Origin: UCB3 sp964415605
GTDB taxonomy: Bacteria; Chloroflexota; Anaerolineae; Epilineales; Epilineaceae
Assembly: GCA_964415605.1 (NCBI GenBank)
Contig: CAYQBA010000009.1
Coordinates: 1 to 47,668, forward strand
Direction: 5' to 3'
Length of the DNA: 47,668 bases
Program-made: the position numbers and the translations under genes
Notes under the pieces: generated by a model
Databases searched by the model: none
Told to the model about the DNA's origin: nothing
The model's input: the letters and a program-made list of their open reading frames with translations, nothing else
Shown: piece by piece, positions 17,478 to 26,836 of the stretch
Position numbering within the stretch: position 1 is the stretch's first letter
Layout: each line of letters opens with the position of its first letter

Positions 17478-17632
17478 GCATGGGCCGCGAGCGGCCCGGC
17501 GCCCGGGCCTCGACCGGCCGCTCCCGCCGCGCGCTGCTCCCGCCTCGGCGTGAACGACATGCCCGCCACACCCTCCGCCGTCTCCCGACGGGGACTTCCA
17601 CGACGTGCCCCGCGCGCCCTCGTTAACGATCC

Positions 17633-17671
17633 TTCACCATCATTTCCGCGCCGGTTAACCACAACTTGACC
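17633..17671 (+). promoter_or_regulatory. PHO-box-like array upstream of pstS2
   Basis: TTCACC (17633), TTCCGC (17644), TTAACC (17655) and TTGACC (17666) sit exactly 11 bases apart, on one face of the helix. A further TTAACG is at 17623. Eleven-base direct repeats of this kind are the known PhoB/PhoP binding pattern. TACCTT at 17692-17697 could be the -10. The phoB-phoR genes are in the same window. This is the only such array I found. Confidence 0.65.
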
Positions 17672-17824
17672 GTCCCGCAAGCCAGCCCTGGTACCTTGTC
17701 CACCGTGATCTCATTGCGGGGGCCGCGGGCCACGCCGGCCATCGCGGACCCGCGGGCTCACGCCGGCGCCGCCAGGACGACGGCGCCCACGCACACAGGC
17801 CAACCTTTGATGGAGGAGAATGCA

Positions 17825-18868
17825 ATGCGATTCAAGTCGCTGATGACGATGGCGGCAGTGCTCGGCCTCACGGCCGCGTGCGGCGGCCAGCCGACCGAGG
17901 CGCCCGCCGAGCCGACCGCGGCCGCGGCGCCGACGATGGCGCCGGCCACCGAGGCTCCGACCGAGGCACCCGCCGAGCCGGTGACGGTCTCGGAGAGCAC
18001 CGTGCAGCTGCCGGCGGTCGACGCGGCGGCGGCCACGGGCGACATCGTCACCGCCGGCAGCTCGACGGTCTACCCGCTGAGCGAGGCGGTCGCGAAGGCG
18101 TTCGAGCGCGAGGGCTACACCGGCAAGATCACGATCGACTCGGTGGGCACCGGCGCCGGCTTCGAGCGCTTCTGCGTGGCCGGCGAGACCGACGTCGCCA
18201 ACGCCAGCCGGGCGATCAAGGAAGAGGAAACGGCGAGCTGCGCCGCCATCAACCGCACGCCCGTCGAGTTCCGCGTCGGCACCGACGCGCTGGCGGTCGT
18301 CGTCAGCGCCGAGAACGACTTCGCGCAGGACCTGACGATGCAGCAGCTGGCCGACGTGTTCGCCGGCACGGCCAAGACGTGGGCCGACCTCGACCCGAGC
18401 TACCCGGCCGAGCCGATCCAGCTCTTCAGCCCGGGCACCGACAGCGGGACGTTCGACTACTTCGTCGAGGCGGTCTACGAGAAGGACAAGACCAAGATCC
18501 TGGCCGCCAACCCGCAGATGTCGGAAGACGACAACGTGCTGGCGCAGGGCGTGGCGGGCAGCCCGTACGCCATCGGCTACTTCGGCTACGCCTACCTGCA
18601 GGAGAGCGCGGGCGCGCTGCGGGCGCTCAGCATCGACGGCGTCGCGCCGTCGTTCGACAGCGCCGAGAACGGCACGTACCCGCTGTCGCGCCCGCTGTTC
18701 ATCTACAGCACGGCCGACATCATGCAGCAGAAGCCTCAGGTGGCGGCGTTCATCAACTTCTACCTGACGAACGTCAACGACCTCATCGGCGACGCCGGCT
18801 ACTTCCCGGCCAGCGGCGAGGCCCTTGACACGGCGAAGAACAACTGGCTGGCGGCCGCGGGGCAGTAG
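17825..18868 (+). CDS. pstS: Phosphate-binding lipoprotein PstS (operon 2)
   Basis: The 347-residue protein has a lipoprotein signal with lipobox LTAAC (Cys19). A Pro/Glu/Ala/Thr spacer of about 40 residues follows and probably lifts the domain off the membrane. The phosphate-binding body has TAGSSTVYPLSEAVAKAF, SVGTGAGFERF, TDVANASRAIKEEE and FSPGTDSGTFDYFVEAV, the typical Ser/Thr/Asp ligands of PstS. It differs clearly from PstS1, so the two are not recent duplicates. A strong ribosome site (GGAGGAGA) precedes the ATG, and the PHO-box-like array is about 155 bases upstream. It heads operon 2. Confidence 0.95.
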   Translation: MRFKSLMTMAAVLGLTAACGGQPTEAPAEPTAAAAPTMAPATEAPTEAPAEPVTVSESTVQLPAVDAAAATGDIVTAGSSTVYPLSEAVAKAFEREGYTGKITIDSVGTGAGFERFCVAGETDVANASRAIKEEETASCAAINRTPVEFRVGTDALAVVVSAENDFAQDLTMQQLADVFAGTAKTWADLDPSYPAEPIQLFSPGTDSGTFDYFVEAVYEKDKTKILAANPQMSEDDNVLAQGVAGSPYAIGYFGYAYLQESAGALRALSIDGVAPSFDSAENGTYPLSRPLFIYSTADIMQQKPQVAAFINFYLTNVNDLIGDAGYFPASGEALDTAKNNWLAAAGQ

Positions 18869-19049
18869 CGCACGGCCGAGTCGCGCCGGACGCCGAGGCG
18901 CGAGCATCGATGGTCACGGGTGCGTGGGCGGTGGGCGGCGGCCGAGTCACGGCGCCACCCACCGCCCACGCGCCACGCCGGGCCAGGCGGGCGGCGGGAT
19001 CGGACCGGATGGCCACGGACCACGGGCCTCGAGGATCCAGGAGGAGGCG

Positions 19050-20009
19050 ATGACGGTGACGACGACACGCATGCAGGGCGCCGGAGCGGTCGCCGCGGAG
19101 GGCGCGGCGCCATCCCTTCGCCGGCGGCGCCGCTGGCTCGAGGACGGCATCGAGGTCGGGCTGTTCGCGGCCGGCTTCCTGTCGATCCTCACCACGATCG
19201 CGATCGTGGCCGTCCTCGGGAAGGACGCGCTGCACTTCTTCCACAACCCCGACGTGAGCCTGGTGGACTTCCTGACGGGCACGGTCTGGCAGCCGCAGCT
19301 CGGTCGATTCGGCCTGCTGCCGCTCCTCAACGCCACGCTGATGGTCAGCGGCCTCGCGATGGTCGTCGCGCTGCCGATCGGCCTCTCCATCGCCATCTAC
19401 CTCAGCGAGTATGCCACGCCGGCCGTCCGCAACCGACTCAAGCCGACGCTCGAGATCCTGGCCGGCGTCCCGACGGTGATCTACGGCTACTTCGCATTGA
19501 CGTTCGTCACACCGATCTTGCGCTGGATGCTCGGGGCGCGCACGGTCGACATCTACAACGTGCTCTCCGCGGGGCTCGTCGTCGGCATCCTCGTGATCCC
19601 GCTCGTCGCGTCGATGAGCGAGGATGCCCTGCAGGCGGTCCCGCGCGCGCTGCGCGAGGCGGCCTACGGGCTCGGTGCGACACGCCTCGAGACGTCGCTG
19701 CAGGTGGTGGTGCCGAGCGCGCTGTCCGGCATCGCGGCGGCGTTCATGCTGGCCATGTCGCGGGCGATCGGCGAGACGATGGTCGTGGCCATCGCCGCCG
19801 GCGCCGGCCCGCGGCTGACGGCCAACCCGCTGCGCTCGGCCGAGACGATGACGGGCTACATCAGCCGCATCAGCGGCGGCGACCTCAGCTACAACTCGGT
19901 CGACTACGACAGCATCTTCGCCATCGGGCTGGCCCTCTTCGTCATCACGCTGGCGCTCAACATCCTGAGCGGGCGCATCGTCCGGCGCTTCCGGGAGGTG
20001 TACGAATGA
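19050..20009 (+). CDS. pstC: Phosphate ABC transporter permease PstC (operon 2)
   Basis: The 319-residue permease has an Arg-rich cytoplasmic start (LRRRRRWLEDG) and six predicted membrane helices. The coupling loop is MSEDALQAVPRALREAAYGL, followed by GATRLETSLQVVVPSALSG and then MSRAIGETMVVAIAAGAG. The start was set at ATG 19050 because it has an ideal AGGAGGAGG ribosome site; longer open frames upstream are not coding. A 181-base gap separates it from pstS2. Its stop overlaps the pstA2 start (ATGA). Confidence 0.94.
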   Translation: MTVTTTRMQGAGAVAAEGAAPSLRRRRRWLEDGIEVGLFAAGFLSILTTIAIVAVLGKDALHFFHNPDVSLVDFLTGTVWQPQLGRFGLLPLLNATLMVSGLAMVVALPIGLSIAIYLSEYATPAVRNRLKPTLEILAGVPTVIYGYFALTFVTPILRWMLGARTVDIYNVLSAGLVVGILVIPLVASMSEDALQAVPRALREAAYGLGATRLETSLQVVVPSALSGIAAAFMLAMSRAIGETMVVAIAAGAGPRLTANPLRSAETMTGYISRISGGDLSYNSVDYDSIFAIGLALFVITLALNILSGRIVRRFREVYE

Positions 20010-21289
20010 CCGCGTGGACGTCGGATCCCGCCGGCATGTCCCGAGCCCCCACCGGCTTGGCCACGCCGGAGGTGGCCGGGCAGATCGCCCGCCGCCATCG
20101 GATCGGGCGCGCCTGGCTCGCGGTGTTCCAGCTCTCGACCATCGTCGGCATCGTCGTGCTCGGCGCGCTCCTCTACAATATCGTCAACGAGGCGGCCGGC
20201 TATGTCGCGTACGAGCACCGGACCGATCCCGCCGAGGTGCTGCCGGCGGGGCGAACCGTCGCCGATCTCGCGGCGCCCGAGCTCGCCGCGGTCCTGACGG
20301 CCAACCTCTCCCGCAACGCGGTCGCGACGATCGAGCGCGAGCGGCCGCTGGCCGAGCGCGACCGGGCCGACCTCGCCCGGCTCGTGCACGAGCGCGTGCT
20401 CGAGACGCGCGCGGCCCGGACGTGGAACCTGACCGAGTCGGTGCTCGACCGCCCCGCGATCGCGGCCGAGGCCGCCGGGCGGACCACGGGCGCCGATCTG
20501 CGCCTCACGTCGTGGCTGTCGCCGGCGTTCATCACCGCGCCGCAGTCCGGCGAGGCCGAGTACGCGGGCATTCGGACGGCCATTCTCGGCTCGTTGTGGA
20601 TCATCGTGATCACGATGCTGGTGGCCGTCCCGATCGGCGTGGCGGCGGGGGTCTACCTCGAGGAGTATGCCGACCGTGGCCGGTGGATCAACCGGGCCAT
20701 CCAGACCAACATCAGCAACCTGGCCGGCGTGCCGTCGATCATCTACGGCATGCTGGGCCTCGCGGTCTTCGTCCGCGCGCTCGAGCCGCTGACGAGCGGC
20801 GGAGCCCTCGGCGCGGCCGACCCGACGACGGCCAACGGCCGGACGATCCTCTCGGCCGCCCTCACGATGGCGCTCCTCATCCTGCCGCTCATCATCATCA
20901 ACGCGCAAGAGGCCATCCGCGCCGTGCCGTCGTCGCTGCGCGAGGCCAGCTTCGGCCTCGGGGCCACACGCTGGCAGACCATCCGTCACCACGTCCTGCC
21001 CGGCGCGGTGCCCGGCATCCTCACCGGCACGATCCTGGCGATGTCGCGCGCCATCGGCGAGACGGCGCCGCTCATCGTGGTCGGCATGTCGACCTACATC
21101 ACGTTCGATCCGAGCTCGCCGTTCGACAAGTTCACGACGCTGCCAGGCCAGGTCTACCAGTGGACCTCGCGCCCGCAGCCGGAGTTCCACCACATCGCGG
21201 CCGCCGCGAGCGTCGTGCTGCTCGTGCTGCTCGTCGCGCTGAACGCATCGGCGATCTACGGGCGCAACCGCGCCCAAGTGAGGTACTAG
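20006..21289 (+). CDS. pstA: Phosphate ABC transporter permease PstA with a large external insertion (operon 2)
   Basis: The 427-residue protein is about 140 residues longer than usual PstA. After the first membrane helix (about residues 38-60) there is a charged, mostly helical segment at about 62-190, rich in Ala, Arg and Glu, before the remaining five membrane helices. The permease core is classical: VPSIIYGMLGLAVF, INAQEAIRAVPSSLREASFG, GATRWQTIRHHVLPGAVPG and MSRAIGETAPLIVVG. By topology the insertion should lie outside the membrane, next to where PstS2 docks. It is not the N-terminal DUF3333 extension known from proteobacterial PstA proteins, since it is between helices 1 and 2. ATG overlaps the pstC2 stop. 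Confidence 0.92.
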   Translation: MTAWTSDPAGMSRAPTGLATPEVAGQIARRHRIGRAWLAVFQLSTIVGIVVLGALLYNIVNEAAGYVAYEHRTDPAEVLPAGRTVADLAAPELAAVLTANLSRNAVATIERERPLAERDRADLARLVHERVLETRAARTWNLTESVLDRPAIAAEAAGRTTGADLRLTSWLSPAFITAPQSGEAEYAGIRTAILGSLWIIVITMLVAVPIGVAAGVYLEEYADRGRWINRAIQTNISNLAGVPSIIYGMLGLAVFVRALEPLTSGGALGAADPTTANGRTILSAALTMALLILPLIIINAQEAIRAVPSSLREASFGLGATRWQTIRHHVLPGAVPGILTGTILAMSRAIGETAPLIVVGMSTYITFDPSSPFDKFTTLPGQVYQWTSRPQPEFHHIAAAASVVLLVLLVALNASAIYGRNRAQVRY

Positions 21290-21291
21290 CC

Positions 21292-22134
21292 ATGATCGTC
21301 ACCCTCGAGGCCGGCCCGCGCACGCTGGCGGCACGCAATGGCGCGAGCCCGAACACGGGCGCCGACAACGTGCTCGAGGCGCACCAACTGCACGTCTACT
21401 ACGGTGGCTTCCGCGCCATCGAGAACGTGTCGCTCCCGATCGCCGAGAACCGGATCACGGCCTTCATCGGCCCGTCGGGCTGCGGCAAGAGCACGATGCT
21501 GCGGGCGTTCAACCGGATGAACGACCTGGTGCCGACGGCGCGGGTGGAGGGCGACATCCGGTACCGTGGGCAGAGCATCTACGCGCCGGGGGTCGACCCG
21601 GTGGAGGTCCGCCGGCACATCGGCATGGTGTTCCAGAAGCCCAACCCGTTTCCGAAGAGCATCTACGACAACGTGGCCTGGGGCGCCCGGATCAACGGCT
21701 TCTCGGGCCCGCGGCGCGACCTCGACGATCTGGTCGAGGCAGCGCTGGTGCAGGCGGCGCTGTGGGACGAGGTGCACGACAAGCTCGACCAGAGCGGACT
21801 GTCGCTGTCGGGCGGCCAGCAGCAGCGGCTGTGCATCGCGCGCGCCATCGCCGTCAAGCCCGACGTGATCCTGATGGACGAGCCGTGCTCGGCGCTCGAC
21901 CCGATCGCGACACTGCGGATCGAGGACTTGATGCAGCAGCTCAAGGAGCGCTACACGATCCTCATCGTGACGCACAACATGCAGCAGGCGGCGCGGGCGT
22001 CGGACTTCACGGCGTTCTTCAACATGGGCGAGCGGCGCCAAGGGTATCTCGTGGAGTTCGGCCCGACGGCGGAGCTGTTCACCAACCCGAAGGACCCGCG
22101 GACCGAGGACTACATCACGGGTCGCTTCGGATGA
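21292..22134 (+). CDS. pstB: Phosphate ABC transporter ATPase PstB, canonical (operon 2)
   Basis: The 280-residue ATPase has every ABC motif intact: Walker A GPSGCGKST, Q-loop VFQKPNPFP, signature LSGGQQQRL, Walker B VILMDEPCSALDP and H-loop VTHNMQQ. It should work as a homodimer under PstC2/PstA2. An N-terminal extension of about 25 residues precedes the ATPase fold. A small loop with extra Arg/Gln (GERRQGYLVEFG) occurs near the end. It is the useful contrast to the two degenerate paralogs of operon 1. It starts two bases after pstA2 ends. Confidence 0.95.
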   Translation: MIVTLEAGPRTLAARNGASPNTGADNVLEAHQLHVYYGGFRAIENVSLPIAENRITAFIGPSGCGKSTMLRAFNRMNDLVPTARVEGDIRYRGQSIYAPGVDPVEVRRHIGMVFQKPNPFPKSIYDNVAWGARINGFSGPRRDLDDLVEAALVQAALWDEVHDKLDQSGLSLSGGQQQRLCIARAIAVKPDVILMDEPCSALDPIATLRIEDLMQQLKERYTILIVTHNMQQAARASDFTAFFNMGERRQGYLVEFGPTAELFTNPKDPRTEDYITGRFG

Positions 22135-22207
22135 GCGGGGCGACGCGACCAGCAGGCTGGCTGATCGGGCGGGCCTTGGCCGCCGGATCGCGACGGGGAG
22201 GCGCACG

Positions 22208-22894
22208 ATGACGCGCGAGCACTTCAACACCGAGCTGAAACGGCTGCAAGACGAGACGTGCGTGCTGGGCACGATGGTGGCCACGGGCATCACCGAGTCG
22301 GTGCGGCAGCTGTGCCAGCGCGACCGGGCGGGCTCGGAGCGCCTCATCGCGTGGGACCGGCGGATTAACGAGAAGTGCCACGCGATCGAGATGGCCACGC
22401 TGACGCTGATCGCTACGCAGGCGCCGGTGGCCACCGACATGCGGATGCTGGCGGCGGTGCTCGAGACGGTCAACGAGCTCGAGCGGATCGGCGACTATGC
22501 CAAGGGCATCGCCGCCATCAGCCTTAAGCTCGACGACGCGCCGTACTCGCAGGCGGTCTGGGACATCTTGACCGAGATGTCGATCCGCAGCCGCGACATG
22601 CTGGACCGCGCCCTGGACGCGTTCGCGCGGCGTGACCTGCCGGCGGCGCACGCGATCATCCGGCAGGACGACGGGATCGACGACCTCTTCAACCAGGTCT
22701 TCGGCATCGCGATGCACCCGAACGGGGCGCTGCCGGGCGTGGCGCCGGGCGACATGGCGGCGACGCTGGAGCGCGCCAACTACCTGATGTGGATCGCCCA
22801 CAACCTCGAGCGCAGCGCCGACCGCGTGACGAACATCTGCCAGCGGGTCATCTTCACGATCACGGGGGAGCTGGACGACCTGGATCCGGCGTAG
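22208..22894 (+). CDS. phoU: Phosphate transport regulator PhoU (operon 2)
   Basis: The 228-residue two-repeat helical protein has PhoU metal motifs NELERIGDYAKGIA in the first bundle and HNLERSADRVTNICQRV in the second. An odd Gly/Pro-rich loop (PNGALPGVAPGDM) lies between helices of the second repeat. It ends operon 2 and overlaps the 3' end of the convergent phoR gene by about 35 bases. As with PhoU1 it is expected to signal transporter state to PhoR, so one kinase probably serves two PhoU/Pst pairs. Confidence 0.94.
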   Translation: MTREHFNTELKRLQDETCVLGTMVATGITESVRQLCQRDRAGSERLIAWDRRINEKCHAIEMATLTLIATQAPVATDMRMLAAVLETVNELERIGDYAKGIAAISLKLDDAPYSQAVWDILTEMSIRSRDMLDRALDAFARRDLPAAHAIIRQDDGIDDLFNQVFGIAMHPNGALPGVAPGDMAATLERANYLMWIAHNLERSADRVTNICQRVIFTITGELDDLDPA

Positions 22895-24041
22895 CCGCGG
22901 GCAGCGTGAACCGGAAGGTCGCGCCGCGCCCCGGGTTGTTCGCGGCCCAGATCCGCCCGCCGTGGCCGGTGATGACGTGCCGCGCGATGGCCAGCCCAAG
23001 CCCGGCGTTGCGGTGGGTGCGCGCGCGGTCGGCCCGGTAGAAGCGCTCGAACACGCGCTCGAGGTCGCCCGGTGCGATGCCCGGCCCCTCGTCGGACACG
23101 CAGACCGTGACCCGGTCTGGCTCGTCGCCCGGCTCGACGCCGACGGCGATGGTGCCGCCGGGCGGCGAGAACCGCAGCGCGTTGTCCAGGAGGTTGGTGA
23201 GCACGCGTGTGACGTGCAGGCGATCGGCCAGGACGTAGACGCCCTCAGGGACTTCGATGGCCAGCCTCACCGCGCCGGCCTCGACTTGCGGTGCGAGGCC
23301 GTCGGCGACGGCCTGGACCAGGCCCGCCAGCGGCTCGGGCTGAAGCTTGAGCAGTGCCCGGCCGCTCTCGATCTGGTTGAGGGCCACCATGTCGTCGGCC
23401 AGCGTCTGGAGCGTCCGGAGCTGGTCGCGGATCTGCTCGACGATGGGCGCGCGAGTCGCGGCGTCGTCGAAGCGCGGCGCGAGCAGGGTGTCGGCCAGCA
23501 GCCCGATCGATGTGAGCGGCGTGCGCAGGTCGTGCGACACGTTGGCCACGAGGTCCCGCCGCGCGCGCGCCAGCCGCTCGAGCTCGGTGTCGTCGCGCAG
23601 CGCCAGGACGGTGTTGTCGTCGTCGAGCTTGACGAGGCCGAGGCGGTAGACACGGTCGCGGATGCGGACCGTCTGCGACTCGGCCTGCCCCCGGACGGCC
23701 GCCGCGACCGCGTCGCGGATCTCGATGCTGCGCACCGCCGTCATGATGGTCTGCGGCTGGGCGAGGTCCAGCCCGAACCACGCGCGCGCGGCGCGGGTGG
23801 CCCAGCGGATCCGCTGCTGGGGGTCGACGACGATGATGGCGTCGCTCACGACCTCGCCGGCGGCGTCGAACAGGGCCTGGATGCGGGCCTCCTCGGCCCG
23901 CTCGCGCGCGAGCTGGGCCTCGAGCTGCCGCAGGGCGGCGTCGGCGAACAGCCGCTCGCGGCGCCAGGCGCGTCGGCCGATGGCCCAGCCGGCGATGGCG
24001 ACGGTCACGGCGATGGCGGCGGCGAGCAGCGCGTCGGGCAT
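22860..24041 (-). CDS. phoR: Phosphate-sensing histidine kinase PhoR
   Basis: The 393-residue kinase has one N-terminal membrane helix (about residues 5-22), a basic stop-transfer, a short coiled segment and a PAS domain (about 55-150). Next come a HisKA domain with the phosphorylated His170 in NVSHDLRTPL and a HATPase domain with N-box NLLDNALRFS, G1 DEGPGI, F-box FERFYR and G2 NAGLGLAI. It lacks a large external sensor domain, as in other PhoR kinases that read the Pst/PhoU complex. It lies 72 bases after phoB on the same strand. No distinct alternative function is suggested. Confidence 0.92.
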   Translation of the reverse strand: MPDALLAAAIAVTVAIAGWAIGRRAWRRERLFADAALRQLEAQLARERAEEARIQALFDAAGEVVSDAIIVVDPQQRIRWATRAARAWFGLDLAQPQTIMTAVRSIEIRDAVAAAVRGQAESQTVRIRDRVYRLGLVKLDDDNTVLALRDDTELERLARARRDLVANVSHDLRTPLTSIGLLADTLLAPRFDDAATRAPIVEQIRDQLRTLQTLADDMVALNQIESGRALLKLQPEPLAGLVQAVADGLAPQVEAGAVRLAIEVPEGVYVLADRLHVTRVLTNLLDNALRFSPPGGTIAVGVEPGDEPDRVTVCVSDEGPGIAPGDLERVFERFYRADRARTHRNAGLGLAIARHVITGHGGRIWAANNPGRGATFRFTLPAATPDPGRPAPP

Positions 24042-24113
24042 GGTTGGGGAGCGCGGATGGCGTGACGCGAGGGTCTGGCTGGCGGCCCGGCCGAGCCGCG
24101 GGCGATCGTCCGC

Positions 24114-24784
<671 letters not shown>

Positions 24785-24788
<4 letters not shown>

Positions 24789-25357
24789 AGGGCCAGCACC
24801 CCGGCGCCCGGCCACGGCGCCGCGTCGTCCTCGGTCGGGGGCGGCAGCACGAGCCCGCTCTCGCGGAAGTACTTCTCCCAGCTGGCGTGCTGCGACGTGC
24901 TGGTGACGAAGGCGACGGCGATGAGCCGCGGCACGAAGGGCTGAGCCAGAAGCCGCATGCCCGCCTCGGGCGGGCGCCGCCCGCCCTTGCGGCGGTTGCA
25001 GGCGATGCAGGCGGCCACGAGGTTCTCCCAGCTCTTGGGTCCGTTCTGGGCGCGCGGCACGACGTGGTCGATGGTCAGCCCCTTGCGCCCGGGCTGGCGG
25101 CCGCAGTACTGGCAGGTGTACATGTCGCGGGCCAGGACGCCGCGGCGCGACACCGGCATGCGCCAGTGGTGCGGAATGCGGACGTACCCGACCAGCCGGA
25201 TGACGAGCGGCATGGGGAAGGTGGTCCGCTCGGACCGGACGCTGGCCTCGGCGGCCTCGACGAGCTTGGCCTTGTCTTTCAGGAGCAGCACGATCGCACG
25301 CCGGGTCGAGACGACGTTCAAGGGTTCGTTGGACGCGTTGAGCACCAGGACGGCCAT
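24785..25357 (-). CDS. HNH endonuclease family protein, first gene of the phoB-phoR operon
   Basis: The 190-residue protein has a zinc-binding pair CQYC, the HNH core TIDHVVPRAQNGPKSWENLVAACIACNRRK (quoted in parts: IDHVVPR, NGPKSWENL, CIACN), and an N-terminal domain beginning AVLVLNASNEPLNVV. This is a widespread chromosomal family whose cellular role is not settled; it is not evidently part of a restriction or mobile system here. Its stop overlaps the phoB GTG, so HNH and phoB should be translated together. A consensus -10 lies about 40 bases before its ATG. Confidence 0.88.
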
Positions 25358-25396
25358 GCGATTCGTCGTGTGTTCCAGAGTGTAGGATCGCCGACA

Positions 25397-25402
25397 ATTA
25401 TA
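25397..25402 (-). promoter_or_regulatory. Consensus -10 box for the HNH-phoB-phoR operon
   Basis: TATAAT on the minus strand, 40 bases before the HNH start. The -35 is weak (TTCGCG at an 18-base spacing). A GC-rich inverted repeat (GCCGGCCGGTGCCGGC) overlaps the spacer. A basal promoter for the regulator genes is the simplest reading. Confidence 0.5.
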
Positions 25403-25469
25403 GCGGCCGGCACCGGCCGGCGCGAATCATCTTGAGGGTGCCCGGCGTGGCCGCGGCGCCGCGCGGCAA

Positions 25470-25498
25470 CAAAAAACGCGCTCCAAAAAGGAGCGCGT
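25470..25498 (-). terminator. Rho-independent terminator of the tRNA array
   Basis: On the minus strand ACGCGCTCC pairs with GGAGCGCGT around TTTTT, followed by TTTTTT (25475-25470). It lies 31 bases after the last tRNA (Leu-CAA) and is the expected end of the array transcript. Confidence 0.92.
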
Positions 25499-25529
25499 GA
25501 GCGGCTTGGCATGTCGACGCCGAATCGAT

Positions 25530-25616
25530 TGGTGCCGAGGGTGGGATTCGAACCCACACGGGTGTAACCCCACGCGAGTTTGAGTCGCGCGCGTCTGCCG
25601 GTTCCGCCACCTCGGC
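25530..25616 (-). tRNA. tRNA-Leu(CAA)
   Basis: Acceptor stem GCCGAGG/CCTCGGC, anticodon stem CGCGA/TCGCG with loop CTCAAAC (anticodon CAA), long variable arm, T-loop GTTCGAATC. The 3' ACCA is encoded in the DNA. Last gene of the array before the terminator. Confidence 0.93.
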
Positions 25617-25647
25617 CTGGCCGATTCGCCGATCGGCAACGACGGTG

Positions 25648-25719
25648 AGCCCACGGGCGGGATTGAACCGCCGACCCCGTTCTTACCAAGAACGTGCTCT
25701 ACCCCTGAGCTACGTGGGC
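25648..25719 (-). tRNA. tRNA-Thr(GGT)
   Basis: Acceptor GCCCACG/CGTGGGC, anticodon stem CGTTC/GAACG with loop TTGGTAA (anticodon GGT). Discriminator U; CCA is not encoded. Confidence 0.93.
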
Positions 25720-25774
25720 GAACGACCGCGCGGGGCGCATGTGATCCGGTGGACCACACGCGCCCCGCGGCAGG

Positions 25775-25849
25775 TCGGGGAGAGAGGATTCGAACCTCCG
25801 GCCTCATCGTCCCGAACGATGCGCGCTAACCGGGCTGCGCTACTCCCCG
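25775..25849 (-). tRNA. tRNA-Pro(CGG)
   Basis: Acceptor CGGGGAG/CTCCCCG, anticodon stem CATCG/CGATG with loop TTCGGGA (anticodon CGG). Discriminator A; no encoded CCA. The C1-G72 pair is typical of tRNA-Pro. Confidence 0.93.
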
Positions 25850-25900
25850 AAAACAACCAACCGATCGACGACCGCAAGCGGCACCGCCGCCGCGGCCAGG

Positions 25901-25974
<74 letters not shown>

Positions 25975-26007
25975 TCGCGTGTCCGGACGCGGCGTGAACG
26001 CGGCCGC

Positions 26008-26086
<79 letters not shown>

Positions 26087-26106
26087 TCTACGACGTCTCT
26101 GCCAGG

Positions 26107-26178
26107 AGCGGGCGATGAGACTCGAACTCACGACCCTCTGCTTGGGAAGCAGATGCTCTACCACTGAGCTACGCCCGC
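26107..26178 (-). tRNA. tRNA-Gly(CCC)
   Basis: Acceptor GCGGGCG/CGCCCGC, anticodon stem TCTGC/GCAGA with loop TTCCCAA (anticodon CCC). Discriminator U as expected for bacterial tRNA-Gly; no encoded CCA. Confidence 0.93.
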
Positions 26179-26206
26179 CCGATCGTCGGCGCCCACCGGC
26201 GCGCCA

Positions 26207-26280
<74 letters not shown>

Positions 26281-26330
26281 GCGACCCCGCGCACTGCCGG
26301 CCTGGGCGGTGCCCCGCCCGTGCGCCGCAG

Positions 26331-26404
26331 GGAGACCAGCGGGGCTCGAACCCGCGACCTTCTGATCCACAATCAGACGCTCTGCCGACTGAGCTATGAT
26401 CTCC
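26331..26404 (-). tRNA. tRNA-His(GTG)
   Basis: Anticodon stem TCTGA/TCAGA with loop TTGTGGA (anticodon GTG). Counting from the invariant T8-A9-G10, the first G is the extra G-1 facing C73, the tRNA-His identity pair. No encoded CCA. Confidence 0.94.
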
Positions 26405-26414
26405 ATGTTGTCAG

Positions 26415-26488
26415 TGGGCGATCCTGGACTCGAACCAGGGGCCTCTCCCTTATCAGAGGAGTGCTCTAACCAACTGAGCTAATCGCCC
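26415..26488 (-). tRNA. tRNA-Ile(GAT)
   Basis: Acceptor GGGCGAT/ATCGCCC, anticodon stem CTCCT/GGGAG with loop CTGATAA (anticodon GAT). Discriminator A; no encoded CCA. Confidence 0.93.
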
Positions 26489-26497
26489 GTGAACAGG

Positions 26498-26569
26498 CTC
26501 CGGCAACAGGATTCGAACCTGTAACCCTCCGGTTAACAGCCGGATGCTCTACCGTTGAGCTATGCCGGA
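26498..26569 (-). tRNA. tRNA-Asn(GTT)
   Basis: Acceptor TCCGGCA/TGCCGGA, anticodon stem TCCGG/CCGGA with loop CTGTTAA (anticodon GTT). Discriminator G, as expected for tRNA-Asn; no encoded CCA. Confidence 0.93.
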
Positions 26570-26643
26570 TTGCATTTCCGCGCGGTGTCGGCCGCGCCGC
26601 GTCCCCGCCGCGGGAGCGAGCGGCGCGGTGACCGGTTTGGGCA

Positions 26644-26669
26644 TACGGCCTCCGCGCGGAGGCGCCGTA
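26644..26669. repeat. Hairpin in the Phe-Asn tRNA spacer
   Basis: The 110-base gap between tRNA-Phe and tRNA-Asn is the longest inside this part of the array. It holds the dyad GCCTCCGCGCGGAGGC (26648-26663) flanked by TACGG and CCGTA. There is no T-run, so it may be a processing signal or pause site instead of a terminator. The rest of the gap has no gene. Confidence 0.45.
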
Positions 26670-26679
26670 AGCATAGCAG

Positions 26680-26752
26680 TGCCGAGGCCCAGACTTGAAC
26701 TGGGGACCCCTTCATTTTCAGTGAAGTGCTCTACCAACTGAGCTACCTCGGC
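26680..26752 (-). tRNA. tRNA-Phe(GAA)
   Basis: Acceptor GCCGAGG/CCTCGGC, anticodon stem CTTCA/TGAAG with loop CTGAAAA (anticodon GAA). Discriminator A; no encoded CCA. Confidence 0.93.
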
Positions 26753-26760
26753 GCGGCACA

Positions 26761-26831
26761 AGGCGACGGCCGGAATCGAACCGGCGGTGAGGGTTTTGCA
26801 GACCCTTGCCTTACCACTTGGCGACGTCGCC
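26761..26831 (-). tRNA. tRNA-Cys(GCA)
   Basis: Acceptor GGCGACG/CGTCGCC, anticodon stem AGGGT/ACCCT with loop CTGCAAA (anticodon GCA). Discriminator U73, the main tRNA-Cys identity base; no encoded CCA. Confidence 0.93.
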
Positions 26832-26836
26832 GTAGG

